Shown one piece after another: positions 28,071 to 36,101 of a stretch of 64,000 nt of DNA. A model generated the notes under the pieces. It saw only the letters and a list, made by a program, of their open reading frames with translations. It was not told where the DNA came from and searched no databases. This DNA is from Lactobacillus sp. PV012 (GTDB lineage: Bacteria > Bacillota > Bacilli > Lactobacillales > Lactobacillaceae). The stretch is from assembly GCF_014522325.1 (NCBI RefSeq), contig NZ_CP041983.1, positions 992,001-1,056,000 on the forward strand. The letters are read 5' to 3'. The position numbers were made by a program, and so were the translations under genes. Numbering within the stretch: the first letter of the stretch is position 1; each line of letters starts with the position of its first letter.

Positions 28071-28622
28071 TTAAATCCTTTCATATATTTTAACTTTAGT
28101 TCTACCTAACTGGTGATTTTTTAACATTTTAAAGCCCTCTACTATTGAAGGTAGCTCTGTATGTTCATCCGTCTCTGCTACAATCCAAGCTTTTTCATTT
28201 AATAAATCAGCTTCTAGTAACTTTGTCATAATCTTAACAATTTTTTCTTTAGCATAAGGTGGATCTAAAAAAACAAGATCAAATTTCTTGCCATGTTCTT
28301 CAAAATATTTGAGAGCTTGTGTATCTCTCATTCTTAAGATGTCAAATTTTTCTGGTTCTTTAGTTAAAGCAACGTTCTTTTTGATAATTTCACAAGCTTG
28401 TCCACTAATGTCCACTAATGTTGCGTGATCATAACCACGTGAAACTGCTTCAATCCCTAAAGCACCACTACCTCCATATAAATCTAAGACTTCGCCACCA
28501 TCAAAGAATTGTCCCATTGAATTAAATAATGAGCCCTTTACCTTATCACTTGTCGGACGAGTTTTATTACTCTTCAAAGTGAATAAATTACGTTTTGCGT
28601 ACTTGCCAGCTATAATTCTCAA
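28071..28622 (-). CDS. rsmD: 16S rRNA (guanine966-N2)-methyltransferase RsmD
   Basis: This 183-residue SAM-dependent methyltransferase has an N-terminal RNA-binding start (MRIIAGKYAKR), motif I (VLDLYGGSGALGIEAVSRG) and the catalytic FLDPPYAK motif for N2 methylation. It overlaps ylbG by four bases. Confidence 0.95.
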   Translation of the reverse strand: MRIIAGKYAKRNLFTLKSNKTRPTSDKVKGSLFNSMGQFFDGGEVLDLYGGSGALGIEAVSRGYDHATLVDISGQACEIIKKNVALTKEPEKFDILRMRDTQALKYFEEHGKKFDLVFLDPPYAKEKIVKIMTKLLEADLLNEKAWIVAETDEHTELPSIVEGFKMLKNHQLGRTKVKIYERI

Positions 28623-28954
28623 ACTCTTAAATCCTCATTTTCTTCTCTTAACTTTTCTGCCTTTTCTTTCATTTCCCGCATTGTTTTTTCCTGATATTCA
28701 GGAGAAAAATCTAAATAGGATGACCTTGACTCTTCTACCTTCTTTGTAAACCCCTTATGATTCAAAATTGATACTGTTTTTTCAATATTTTCTTGATCCA
28801 CATATAATACTGCATATTTTTTAGCTCTTGAAACATAAACAATATCACCATAGTATTTTAACTTTAAAAAATCTTTTTCTTTTTTTAGCCAGACGATTAA
28901 TGAAATCCGCCGCTGTAAGTTATCTTTATCATTTGGCTGGTATACTAAGCTCAT
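28619..28954 (-). CDS. ylbG: YlbG-like DUF2129 protein
   Basis: This 111-residue cytoplasmic protein has the DUF2129 pattern (RISLIVWLKKEKDFLKLKYYG, RAKKYAVLYV) and a charged helical C-terminus. The family has no proven function. It overlaps both ftsW and rsmD by four bases and so belongs to the same transcript. Confidence 0.87.
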   Translation of the reverse strand: MSLVYQPNDKDNLQRRISLIVWLKKEKDFLKLKYYGDIVYVSRAKKYAVLYVDQENIEKTVSILNHKGFTKKVEESRSSYLDFSPEYQEKTMREMKEKAEKLREENEDLRV

Positions 28955-30143
28955 TTTACAATACTTCTTTCTTTAACAAGCCTTTTTTCATTTGCAGAGA
29001 TATTTAAAACAATTCCTAACCCAGCTGTCAATACAATCATTGACGATCCTCCATAGGAGATAAACGGTAAAGTCACCCCTGTAATTGGCAATAAACCTAA
29101 AACAGCTCCCACATTAAATAAAGTTTCTGTAAAAATCATCGTAGCAATCCCAAAACATACTAGTGCATTAAACTGTGTTGAAGCATGAATTCCGACATCC
29201 ATTACTCGCCAGATCAAAAAGCCTAATAACCCTACTACAATGCTTGCTCCAATTACTCCGAATTCTTCAGCTACGATTGAAAGAATAAAGTCAGTATAGG
29301 GTTCTGGAAGATATCCTCTTTTTTGCATACTATTACCAAGTCCTACCCCAAAAAGTCCCCCATTATGAATTGCATAATAGGAATTTACTAACTGAGCTCC
29401 ACCCTTTCTTTCTAACTCGAAGGGATGCGCAAATGCTAAAAATCTTTGAAGTTGATAAGAGTTTTTCATAAAGGAAGGTTCAAAGTTAATCACAATGAAT
29501 AGGACTGCGAGAATTCCTCCAATTAGAATTAGTAACCACGTTACGGCAGTCTTTGTTGGAATTCCAGAAACTAAATACATTACAAAAACAATCGTAAATA
29601 AAATTGCAGTCCCACCAAAATCTGGCTCTAGTATTACTAAAAACATCATTATAAATGCAATTAAAGTTGGGCGCCACAATTTTGTACTTAATTGCGCAAG
29701 TTTACCATCAACTAATTGACCATCTTTTTATTAAGTACATAAGCTAAATAAAGTACTAAACTCAATTTTGCAATTTCTACTGGTTGAATATTAATGAAGC
29801 CTAAATTAATCCATCCTACCGCTCCATTAACTGCTGCTTTACCATGAGTTATAACTTTTAATAAAATTAAAGCTAGTAGCATTAAGATAGAAACCAGTAA
29901 AAATATACTAATAACACTTCTGTTTTGAAAAATTTTCACCCGCATAAAATAGGCTGGCATTCCAAATATCACTAAAGCTGCCAAGAAATAAATTATCTGT
30001 CGCATCATATAAACATTGGCTTTAAAACCATTCACAAGTAATATATCGGAACTTGCAGAATAAACCATAATTATTCCAAATGATGCTAGGAGAAGATATG
30101 GAACCAAAATCGTCCAATCTACATATTTTAATTTGTTTCGCAC
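28951..30143 (-). pseudogene. ftsW: ftsW, septal peptidoglycan glycosyltransferase, split by a one-base frameshift
   Basis: The frame starting at a GTG at 30143 (AAGGAG nine bases upstream) encodes the first 140 residues of a SEDS protein (YLLLASFGIIMVYSASS, then GWINLGFINIQPVEIAKLS) and stops at 29712. The remainder (to 28951) continues in the -1 frame, beginning DGQLVDGKLAQ and containing LEPDFGGTAILF and the late PFISYGGSSMIV motif. One extra A in the A5 run at 29725-29729 would restore a protein of about 397 residues, the normal length. It could be a sequencing or assembly error, a slippage/phase-variable site, a -1 ribosomal frameshift, or true inactivation. FtsW is normally essential and no other ftsW/rodA lies in this window. 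Confidence 0.88.
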
Positions 30144-30203
30144 GCTACAATTCTCCTTTAGTCGAATAATATTATTCTTATTATATCACTCACTTTTACA
30201 AAC

Positions 30204-30236
30204 AAAAAAGTAGCTAAAAACTTTTAGCTACTTTTA
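30204..30236 (-). terminator. Terminator of typA
   Basis: AAAAGTAGCTAAAA and TTAGCTACTTTT pair and are followed by T residues on the minus strand, directly behind typA. Confidence 0.88.
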
Positions 30237-30242
30237 ATCTAT

Positions 30243-32081
30243 TTAATTTGCTTTCTTACGTTTCTTATCAGCCTTTTGACGTTCACTAGTATTCAAAATC
30301 TTCTTACGTAAACGAATACTTTCTGGAGTTACTTCACAGTATTCATCATCATTTAAGAATTCAATTGATTCTTCTAAAGTCATTGTCTTAGGTGTCTTAA
30401 TAGAAGCTGAGTGGTCTTTACCAGAAGCACGAGTATTAGTTAAGTTCTTACCTTTAGTAACATTAACAGCAATATCACGTTCACGAGAAGATTGACCTAC
30501 AATCATTCCTTCATAAACTTCAACACCTGCACCCACAAAAAGAACACCACGTTGTTCTACAGATTGGAGTGAATAAGTAGTTGATTGACCTTGGTTAATT
30601 GATACAAGGGCACCATTACGACGACCAGGTTCCCAGTTTTTAACAACAGGCTTGTAAGAGTCAAAAGTATGGTTCATGATACCGTAACCTGCAGTTTGAG
30701 ACATAAATTCATTGTTATATCCAATTAAACCACGAGATGGTACTAAGAACTCAAGTCTAGTTTGACCATTACCAGTTGAAGTCATGTTTTGCATTTCACC
30801 TTTTCTTTGAGAAAGTGAATCAATTACAGAACCTACATATTCATCTGGTGTATCAACTTGTACAGCTTCAAAAGGTTCACTAAGGACCCCGTCAATTTCA
30901 CGGTAAATTACCTTAGGACGTGATAATTGTAATTCAAATCCTTCGCGGCGTAACTCTTCAACTAAAATAGATAAGTGTAATTCACCACGACCCGATACTG
31001 TCCAAGCATTAATTTGATCAGTTGGTTCTACCTTTAATGAAACATCAGTACGAGTTTGACGAATTAAACGATCTTCTAACTTCTTAGGAGTAACTTGATC
31101 ACCTTCGCGTCCAGCAAATGGTGAATCATTAGCAACAAAATCCATTTGAAGAGTTGGTGGATCGATCTTCAAAACAGGTAAAGCTTCTGGCTTTTCAGCG
31201 GAGGCAATAGTTTCACCTACATAAATATCATTAATACCAGAAATAGCAATAATATCTCCTGCTTTAGCTTCTTGGATTTCATTACGCTTTAAACCAAAGT
31301 AACCAAATAGCTTAGTTACACGGAAGTTTTGAGTTGAACCATCACGTTTCATAACAGTTACTTGATCCCCAACTTTAATCTTTCCGCGGTAAACACGTCC
31401 TACTCCAATACGACCTACATAGTCATCCCAATCAAGCATAGTAATTTGGAATTGAAGTGGTTCATCTACATTATCAACTGGAGCTGGAATGTTCTTAACA
31501 ATAGTTTCAAAAACAGGATCCATAGTTTCTTTTTGAGTACTTAAATCTTCATCATAAGAAGAAGTACCATTTAAAGCACTAGCATAAACAACTGGGAAAT
31601 CAAGTTGTTCATCAGTTGCTCCCAATTCAATGAATAATTCTAATACTTCATCTAATACTTCACTTGGACGAGCTCCTGGACGGTCAATTTTGTTAATTAC
31701 AACGATCGGCTTAACTCCAGCTTCTAAAGCTTTCTTCAACACAAAACGAGTTTGAGGCATAGTTCCTTCATAGGCATCAACCAATAAAAGGGCTCCATCA
31801 ACCATGTGCATGATTCGTTCTACTTCCCCACCAAAGTCGGCGTGACCTGGAGTATCTAAGATATTGATAGTAGTATCACCGAATTTAACAGCAGTATTTT
31901 TTGATAAGATAGTAATACCACGTTCACGTTCAATATCATTAGAGTCCATCGCACGATCTTCTAAGTTCATGTGTTCTGGTAATGTATCAGACTGTTTTAA
32001 TAATTGGTTAACTAAGGTAGTTTTACCGTGGTCAACGTGAGCAATAATCGCAATATTTCTAATATCTTCTCTTCTTTGCAA
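30243..32081 (-). CDS. typA: Translational GTPase TypA/BipA
   Basis: This 612-residue EF-G-like GTPase binds the 70S ribosome and assists 50S assembly and stress adaptation. G1 is AHVDHGKTT near residue 14, with [14 protein letters not shown] and [10 protein letters not shown] following. The C-terminal BipA-specific region ends in a Lys-rich tail. The start is TTG at 32081 with GGAGG eight bases upstream. The gene has its own promoter and an unusual leader containing a small ORF and a terminator. Confidence 0.96.
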   Translation of the reverse strand: MQRREDIRNIAIIAHVDHGKTTLVNQLLKQSDTLPEHMNLEDRAMDSNDIERERGITILSKNTAVKFGDTTINILDTPGHADFGGEVERIMHMVDGALLLVDAYEGTMPQTRFVLKKALEAGVKPIVVINKIDRPGARPSEVLDEVLELFIELGATDEQLDFPVVYASALNGTSSYDEDLSTQKETMDPVFETIVKNIPAPVDNVDEPLQFQITMLDWDDYVGRIGVGRVYRGKIKVGDQVTVMKRDGSTQNFRVTKLFGYFGLKRNEIQEAKAGDIIAISGINDIYVGETIASAEKPEALPVLKIDPPTLQMDFVANDSPFAGREGDQVTPKKLEDRLIRQTRTDVSLKVEPTDQINAWTVSGRGELHLSILVEELRREGFELQLSRPKVIYREIDGVLSEPFEAVQVDTPDEYVGSVIDSLSQRKGEMQNMTSTGNGQTRLEFLVPSRGLIGYNNEFMSQTAGYGIMNHTFDSYKPVVKNWEPGRRNGALVSINQGQSTTYSLQSVEQRGVLFVGAGVEVYEGMIVGQSSRERDIAVNVTKGKNLTNTRASGKDHSASIKTPKTMTLEESIEFLNDDEYCEVTPESIRLRKKILNTSERQKADKKRKKAN

Positions 32082-32103
32082 AAGAATTCCCTCCGAATTT
32101 CAT

Positions 32104-32127
32104 AAAAAAACTGTGACTGAAGTCACA
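32104..32127 (-). terminator. Attenuator hairpin in the typA leader
   Basis: On the minus strand TGTGAC-TTCA-GTCACA, extendable by G.U and A-U pairs, is followed after one G by seven T residues. It lies between the typA promoter and the typA ribosome site, so transcription would stop before typA unless the hairpin is prevented from forming. Confidence 0.75.
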
Positions 32128-32132
32128 ATCTT

Positions 32133-32162
32133 CTACAGTAAGTATTTAGTCAACTGTCTCAT
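32133..32162 (-). CDS. Candidate leader peptide of typA (9 aa)
   Basis: ATG at 32162 opens MRQLTKYLL followed by TAG at 32135-32133. AAAAGG lies seven bases upstream, an ideal ribosome site. The stop codon is six bases from the attenuator hairpin. An ACAGT within the ORF can pair with ACTGT at its end, and that ACTGT can instead pair with ACAGT in the 3' arm of the terminator. This is the layout of ribosome-controlled attenuation. The peptide is proposed from sequence only. Confidence 0.5.
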   Translation of the reverse strand: MRQLTKYLL

Positions 32163-32194
32163 AGGCTGACCTTTTATGTAATAATTGTTTTTTG

Positions 32195-32223
32195 ATTTTA
32201 TCAAAAAAACCTTAAAACGTCAA
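32195..32223 (-). promoter_or_regulatory. Promoter of typA
   Basis: TTGACG (32223-32218) and TAAAAT (32200-32195) are separated by 17 bp on the minus strand, giving a leader of about 107 nt. Between this promoter and the def promoter (32224-32350) I see only AT-rich sequence with no clear feature. Confidence 0.72.
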
Positions 32224-32350
32224 TGTTATCCTAATTAAGTAGGTTTGATTGATGCTAATTTTACTTATTTATTTTAACACATCTTCTAAATTATTTAACT
32301 TGATTTTTAAGATTATTCACTAAATTAACTTTTACACTATTGCTAACAAT

Positions 32351-32381
32351 TTGAGTTTCTAGTTATTTTTTTTGCTATAAT
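32351..32381 (+). promoter_or_regulatory. Promoter of def
   Basis: An extended -10, TGCTATAAT, ends at 32381. A TTGAGT -35 candidate begins at 32351, spaced 19 bp from the -10 hexamer. Confidence 0.6.
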
Positions 32382-32448
32382 TAAAATGTATAAACTTAAA
32401 TAGTTTTAAATGACAAATTTACTTTAATTACAAAGGAGATTATATAAA

Positions 32449-33003
32449 TTGATTTTAATGCATGATATTGTTCGTGATGGACACCCTGTTTTGCGTCAAG
32501 TAGCAAAACCTCTTACTTTTCCTTTATCTGAAAAATATCAAAAACTTGCTAAGGATATGATGGAATATTTAATTAATTCCCAAGATCCAAAAATTGCTGA
32601 AAAACATCAATTGCGTGCTGGTGTTGGTCTAGCCGCTCCCCAGGTAGGTGAAGGTGTGCAAATGGCAGCTTTATTAGTACCGGATGATAAAGGGAACATC
32701 ATTTTTAAAGATGTTTTTGTAAATCCTACTATTCTTTCAGAATCAGTACGTCAAGCTGCTATCGCTGAAGGTGAGGGCTGTTTGAGTGTTGATGAACTTA
32801 TTGAAGGTTACGTTCCCCGTCCTGATAAACTTAAAATTCGTTATTATACTGTAGACGGTGAAGAAAAAACAATTCGCTTAAAGGATTATCCAGCTATTGT
32901 GGCTTCACATGAAATTGATCACTTAAATGGTCATCTTTTCTATGACCGCATTAATAAAGAAAATCCTTTCAAACTAGACGAAGATACAGTCATTATTTCT
33001 TAA
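32449..33003 (+). CDS. def: Peptide deformylase
   Basis: It removes the N-formyl group from nascent proteins. At 184 residues it has all three motifs: [10 protein letters not shown] (58-67), EGCLSV (109-114, metal Cys111) and HEIDH (154-158, metal histidines). The start is taken as TTG at 32449 because AAAGGAG is well spaced from it; an ATG lies three codons later. Confidence 0.96.
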   Translation: MILMHDIVRDGHPVLRQVAKPLTFPLSEKYQKLAKDMMEYLINSQDPKIAEKHQLRAGVGLAAPQVGEGVQMAALLVPDDKGNIIFKDVFVNPTILSESVRQAAIAEGEGCLSVDELIEGYVPRPDKLKIRYYTVDGEEKTIRLKDYPAIVASHEIDHLNGHLFYDRINKENPFKLDEDTVIIS

Positions 33004-33059
33004 AAGCTTCGCTCTTATACACTTTTTTACTATAATATGTTAAAATATTATTAACTGTT

Positions 33060-33088
33060 GAATCTTCATTTATTGAAGATTCTTTTTT
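33060..33088 (+). terminator. Terminator of def
   Basis: GAATCTTCA and TGAAGATTC form a perfect nine-bp stem with a five-base loop, followed by TTTTTT. Confidence 0.88.
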
Positions 33089-33120
33089 GAACGTTTATAA
33101 AAATTAAGGAGATTAAACAA

Positions 33121-33348
33121 ATGATCTATAAAGTTTTATACCAAAAAGACCAGATCGTTAATCCACGTCGTGAAACTACACAAACTTTATTTTTAGAAGC
33201 AAACAATATTGTTGAAGCACGTAGCTTGGTTGAAGATAAAACCCCTTACAACATTGAATTCATCCAAGAATTAACTGGAAACTCTCTTGCTTATGAAAAG
33301 CAAAATCCAGATTTTAAGCTTACAACATTTGATGCAGATAGCAAATAA
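33121..33348 (+). CDS. rpoY: RNA polymerase epsilon subunit RpoY
   Basis: This 75-residue DUF1447 protein ([20 protein letters not shown]) is the small epsilon subunit of Firmicute RNA polymerase. It overlaps rnjA by one base, the conserved rpoY-rnjA pair. The ribosome site is AAGGAG. Confidence 0.93.
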   Translation: MIYKVLYQKDQIVNPRRETTQTLFLEANNIVEARSLVEDKTPYNIEFIQELTGNSLAYEKQNPDFKLTTFDADSK

Positions 33349-35033
33349 TGAGTGTTAAATTAAAGAATAACGAAGTTGGAGTTTTCGCCGTCGGGGGGTT
33401 AGGCGAAATCGGTCGTAATATGTACTGCGTTGAGTACCAAGATGAAATTATCATTATGGACGCAGGAATTAAATTCCCTGAAGATGATATGATGGGAATT
33501 AATTACGTTATCTCAGATTATTCTTATCTTGAAAAAAATCGCCATAAAATTAAGGCTCTCGTAATTAGTCACGGACACGAAGATCACATTGGTGGGATTC
33601 CATTTTTACTAAAAAAGATTCCCGAAATTCCAGTGTATGCCCCACCTTTTGCTTTAGCCTTAATTAGAGGTAAATTAGAAGAACACGGTCTTTTAAAGAC
33701 AACAGAATTACACGAAGAACACGAAGATACAGTTTTAAAATTTCCAAAACTTTCTGTTTCTTTCTTTAGAACAACCCACTCTATTCCAGATACACTTGGA
33801 ATTACAGTGCATACACCTGAAGGTGCAGTTGTATTTACTGGAGATTGGAAATTTGATTTAACGCCAGTTATGGATCAACCAGCTCCTAACTTTCAAAAGA
33901 TGGCTAAAATTGGTCAAGAAGGTGTCTTAGCTCTGTTATCTGATTCTACAAATGCAGAAGTTCCTACTTTTACAAAATCAGAACGTTTTGTTGCTAAGTC
34001 CTTAAAAGATATCATTAATGGTATTGATGGTAGAATAATTTTTGCTACCTTCGCTTCCAACTTATATCGTGTTTCAACTGCAATTGAAGCTGCAGTTGAA
34101 AGTGGTAGAAAAGTGGCTATTTTTGGACGAAGCATGGAAAATGGGGTTCAAAATGGTATTGATTTAGGCTATCTTTCTGTTCCAGAAGGTACAATAGTTG
34201 ATGCAAATACCATCAACCACACTCCACCTGAAAAGGCAATGATTCTTTGTACAGGATCTCAAGGAGAACCACTAGCTGCTTTATCACGAATTGCAGACGG
34301 AACCCACCGGCAAATTAGCATTCAACCTGGAGATACAGTTATCTTTTCATCTAACCCTATTCCAGGAAATACAACAAGTGTGAATAATCTAATTAACAGA
34401 TTATACCAAGCCGGTGCTAATGTTGTTCATGGTAAGATTCACAATGTTCATACTTCTGGCCACGCTGGTCAAGAAGAGCAAAAAATGTTAATTGAACTAA
34501 TGAAACCAAAGTACTTCGTTCCTGTTCACGGTGAATACCGAATGCAAGTTGTACATACAGAAACAGCTCAAGCAACTGGAATGCCTAAGGATCACACTTT
34601 TGTTTTAAAAAATGGTGATATGCTTGCTCTTACTAAAGATTCAGCCAGAATTGCTGGTCACATTAATATTGGTGATGTCTTTGTAGACACCTCAGGCTCT
34701 GCAGATGTAGGAAATGTAGTAGTAAGAGATCGACAAATTTTAGCTGAAGAAGGTTTAGTAGTTGTTGTAGCTACAGTTGATTATAAAAATCAACGTGTCT
34801 TAGCTGGTCCAGATATTTTAAGTCGTGGATTTGTATATATGCGTGAATCAACTGAATTGATCACTCAAGCGCAAAAACACGTTTACCACGTCTTAAGAAC
34901 AGAAATGGCTAAAACACCTCAACCTGATGAACGTGCCATAAAGAAAGCCATTATTGAGAATTTACAAGATTTCCTTTATTCTAAAACTGAAAGACGTCCA
35001 ATGATCTTACCAATGATCATTGAAAAAAAATAA
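33348..35033 (+). CDS. rnjA: Ribonuclease J1
   Basis: This metallo-beta-lactamase/beta-CASP RNase has both 5'-to-3' exonuclease and endonuclease activity. The full metal motif HGHEDH is at residues 75-80, with TTHSIPDTLG, the beta-CASP SGHAGQEEQ and VHGEYRM motifs. At 561 residues it has standard length. It is paired with rpoY upstream and a terminator downstream. RNase J2 is encoded at 19829-21637. Confidence 0.97.
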   Translation: MSVKLKNNEVGVFAVGGLGEIGRNMYCVEYQDEIIIMDAGIKFPEDDMMGINYVISDYSYLEKNRHKIKALVISHGHEDHIGGIPFLLKKIPEIPVYAPPFALALIRGKLEEHGLLKTTELHEEHEDTVLKFPKLSVSFFRTTHSIPDTLGITVHTPEGAVVFTGDWKFDLTPVMDQPAPNFQKMAKIGQEGVLALLSDSTNAEVPTFTKSERFVAKSLKDIINGIDGRIIFATFASNLYRVSTAIEAAVESGRKVAIFGRSMENGVQNGIDLGYLSVPEGTIVDANTINHTPPEKAMILCTGSQGEPLAALSRIADGTHRQISIQPGDTVIFSSNPIPGNTTSVNNLINRLYQAGANVVHGKIHNVHTSGHAGQEEQKMLIELMKPKYFVPVHGEYRMQVVHTETAQATGMPKDHTFVLKNGDMLALTKDSARIAGHINIGDVFVDTSGSADVGNVVVRDRQILAEEGLVVVVATVDYKNQRVLAGPDILSRGFVYMRESTELITQAQKHVYHVLRTEMAKTPQPDERAIKKAIIENLQDFLYSKTERRPMILPMIIEKK

Positions 35034-35045
35034 AATTTTAGTTAT

Positions 35046-35080
35046 AGTCCTAGTCCGACATGTGGGGCTGGGACTTTTTT
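35046..35080 (+). terminator. Terminator of rpoY-rnjA
   Basis: AGTCCTAGTCC and GGGCTGGGACT arms (with G.T pairs) around a loop are followed by TTTTTT. Confidence 0.82.
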
Positions 35081-35094
35081 ATTGGAAGATAAGA

Positions 35095-36036
35095 ATGAAA
35101 AAAACTATCCATCTTTTAGTAAATAAAGTTTCTGGTAGTAATCACGGAAACACACAATATAATCTACTCACAAAAGAACTCATCAAAAGAGATATTCCTT
35201 TTACTAGTGCGATCTCTTCCTATTCAGGAGAACTCGTCTCCTTAACAACTAATTTAGTAAACAAGATTGGAAATTCTTTTCAGGATAATTCAATTATTGT
35301 TATTGGAGGAGATGGTTCTTTAAACCAAGCTGTCAATGGTCTTAAACAATCCCATTTTCCTAATACACCTTTAGCCTATTTACCTTCAGGTACTGGCAAT
35401 GATTTTGCACGTGCAGTTAAACTACCTCATACAATTGAGGAACTCTTAGATCACCTGTCACATCCAACGATCATTAAAGTAGATTGTGGTTTTTATAAAG
35501 ATACTTTTAATCATAAAAGTGCCTATTTTGTAAATAATCTAGGAATTGGATTTGATGCTTACGTTGTCGCCCTTTCAAACCACTCTTCTCTGAAAGACCG
35601 GCTCAACAAGTGGCACTTGGGTAATTTAACTTATGGGCTTCATATTTTAAAAGTTTTACGGCACCAACCAACTTTCTCAGTTACAGTAAATGCTCAAGGA
35701 AAATCTCACTATTTTAAAAAGGCTTATTTGGTTACTACAACCAATCATCCCTTCTTTGGAGGTGGAGTTCCAATTTTGCCTCAAGCAAAGATTAATAATC
35801 ATCTTTTAGATACAATTGTTGTAGAGAAAGTATCTGCCTTCTCCTTCATCCGTCTCTTTACAAAATTATTGATTAATGGATCTCACGTAAAGGACTCTCA
35901 TTTTCACTACTTTGAAAGTGAAAAAATTGAAGTTAGTGTAGCTTCCAAACAATATCGGCAATTAGACGGAGAAGAACTGGGAAAAGATGCCTCAAATCTT
36001 ATCTTTGGGATCGATTCCTTCAACCTTTTAACTTAA
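35095..36036 (+). CDS. Diacylglycerol/lipid kinase family protein
   Basis: Starting at MKKTIHLLVNKVSGS (ATG 35095, GGAAGA upstream) the product is 313 residues. It has the lipid-kinase GGDGSLNQAVNG motif and the LPSGTGNDFAR motif, placing it in the DgkB/YegS family that phosphorylates diacylglycerol or related lipids with ATP. An in-frame ATG at 35020 lies inside rnjA and would read through the terminator, so it is rejected as the start. Confidence 0.92.
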   Translation: MKKTIHLLVNKVSGSNHGNTQYNLLTKELIKRDIPFTSAISSYSGELVSLTTNLVNKIGNSFQDNSIIVIGGDGSLNQAVNGLKQSHFPNTPLAYLPSGTGNDFARAVKLPHTIEELLDHLSHPTIIKVDCGFYKDTFNHKSAYFVNNLGIGFDAYVVALSNHSSLKDRLNKWHLGNLTYGLHILKVLRHQPTFSVTVNAQGKSHYFKKAYLVTTTNHPFFGGGVPILPQAKINNHLLDTIVVEKVSAFSFIRLFTKLLINGSHVKDSHFHYFESEKIEVSVASKQYRQLDGEELGKDASNLIFGIDSFNLLT

Positions 36037-36045
36037 AGTTCAAAT

Positions 36046-36096
36046 AAAAAGATTAATCAAGCTTTATTTTAAATCTTGCCTGATTAATCTTTTTTA
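36046..36096. terminator. Bidirectional terminator between the lipid kinase and recD2
   Basis: AAAAAGATTAATCA and TGATTAATCTTTTT form a 14-bp stem with a long loop; T-runs are present on both strands. Confidence 0.88.
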
Positions 36097-36101
36097 TTTT
36101 T

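Noticed and set aside
33015..33050. TATAAT at 33031 as a promoter for rpoY
   Set aside because: No acceptable -35 is present and the def terminator lies between it and rpoY, so I did not list it.
35020..35094. Upstream ATG extending the lipid kinase by 25 residues
   Set aside because: It lies inside rnjA, crosses the rnjA terminator and adds residues unlike the family; ATG 35095 begins the conserved kinase sequence.
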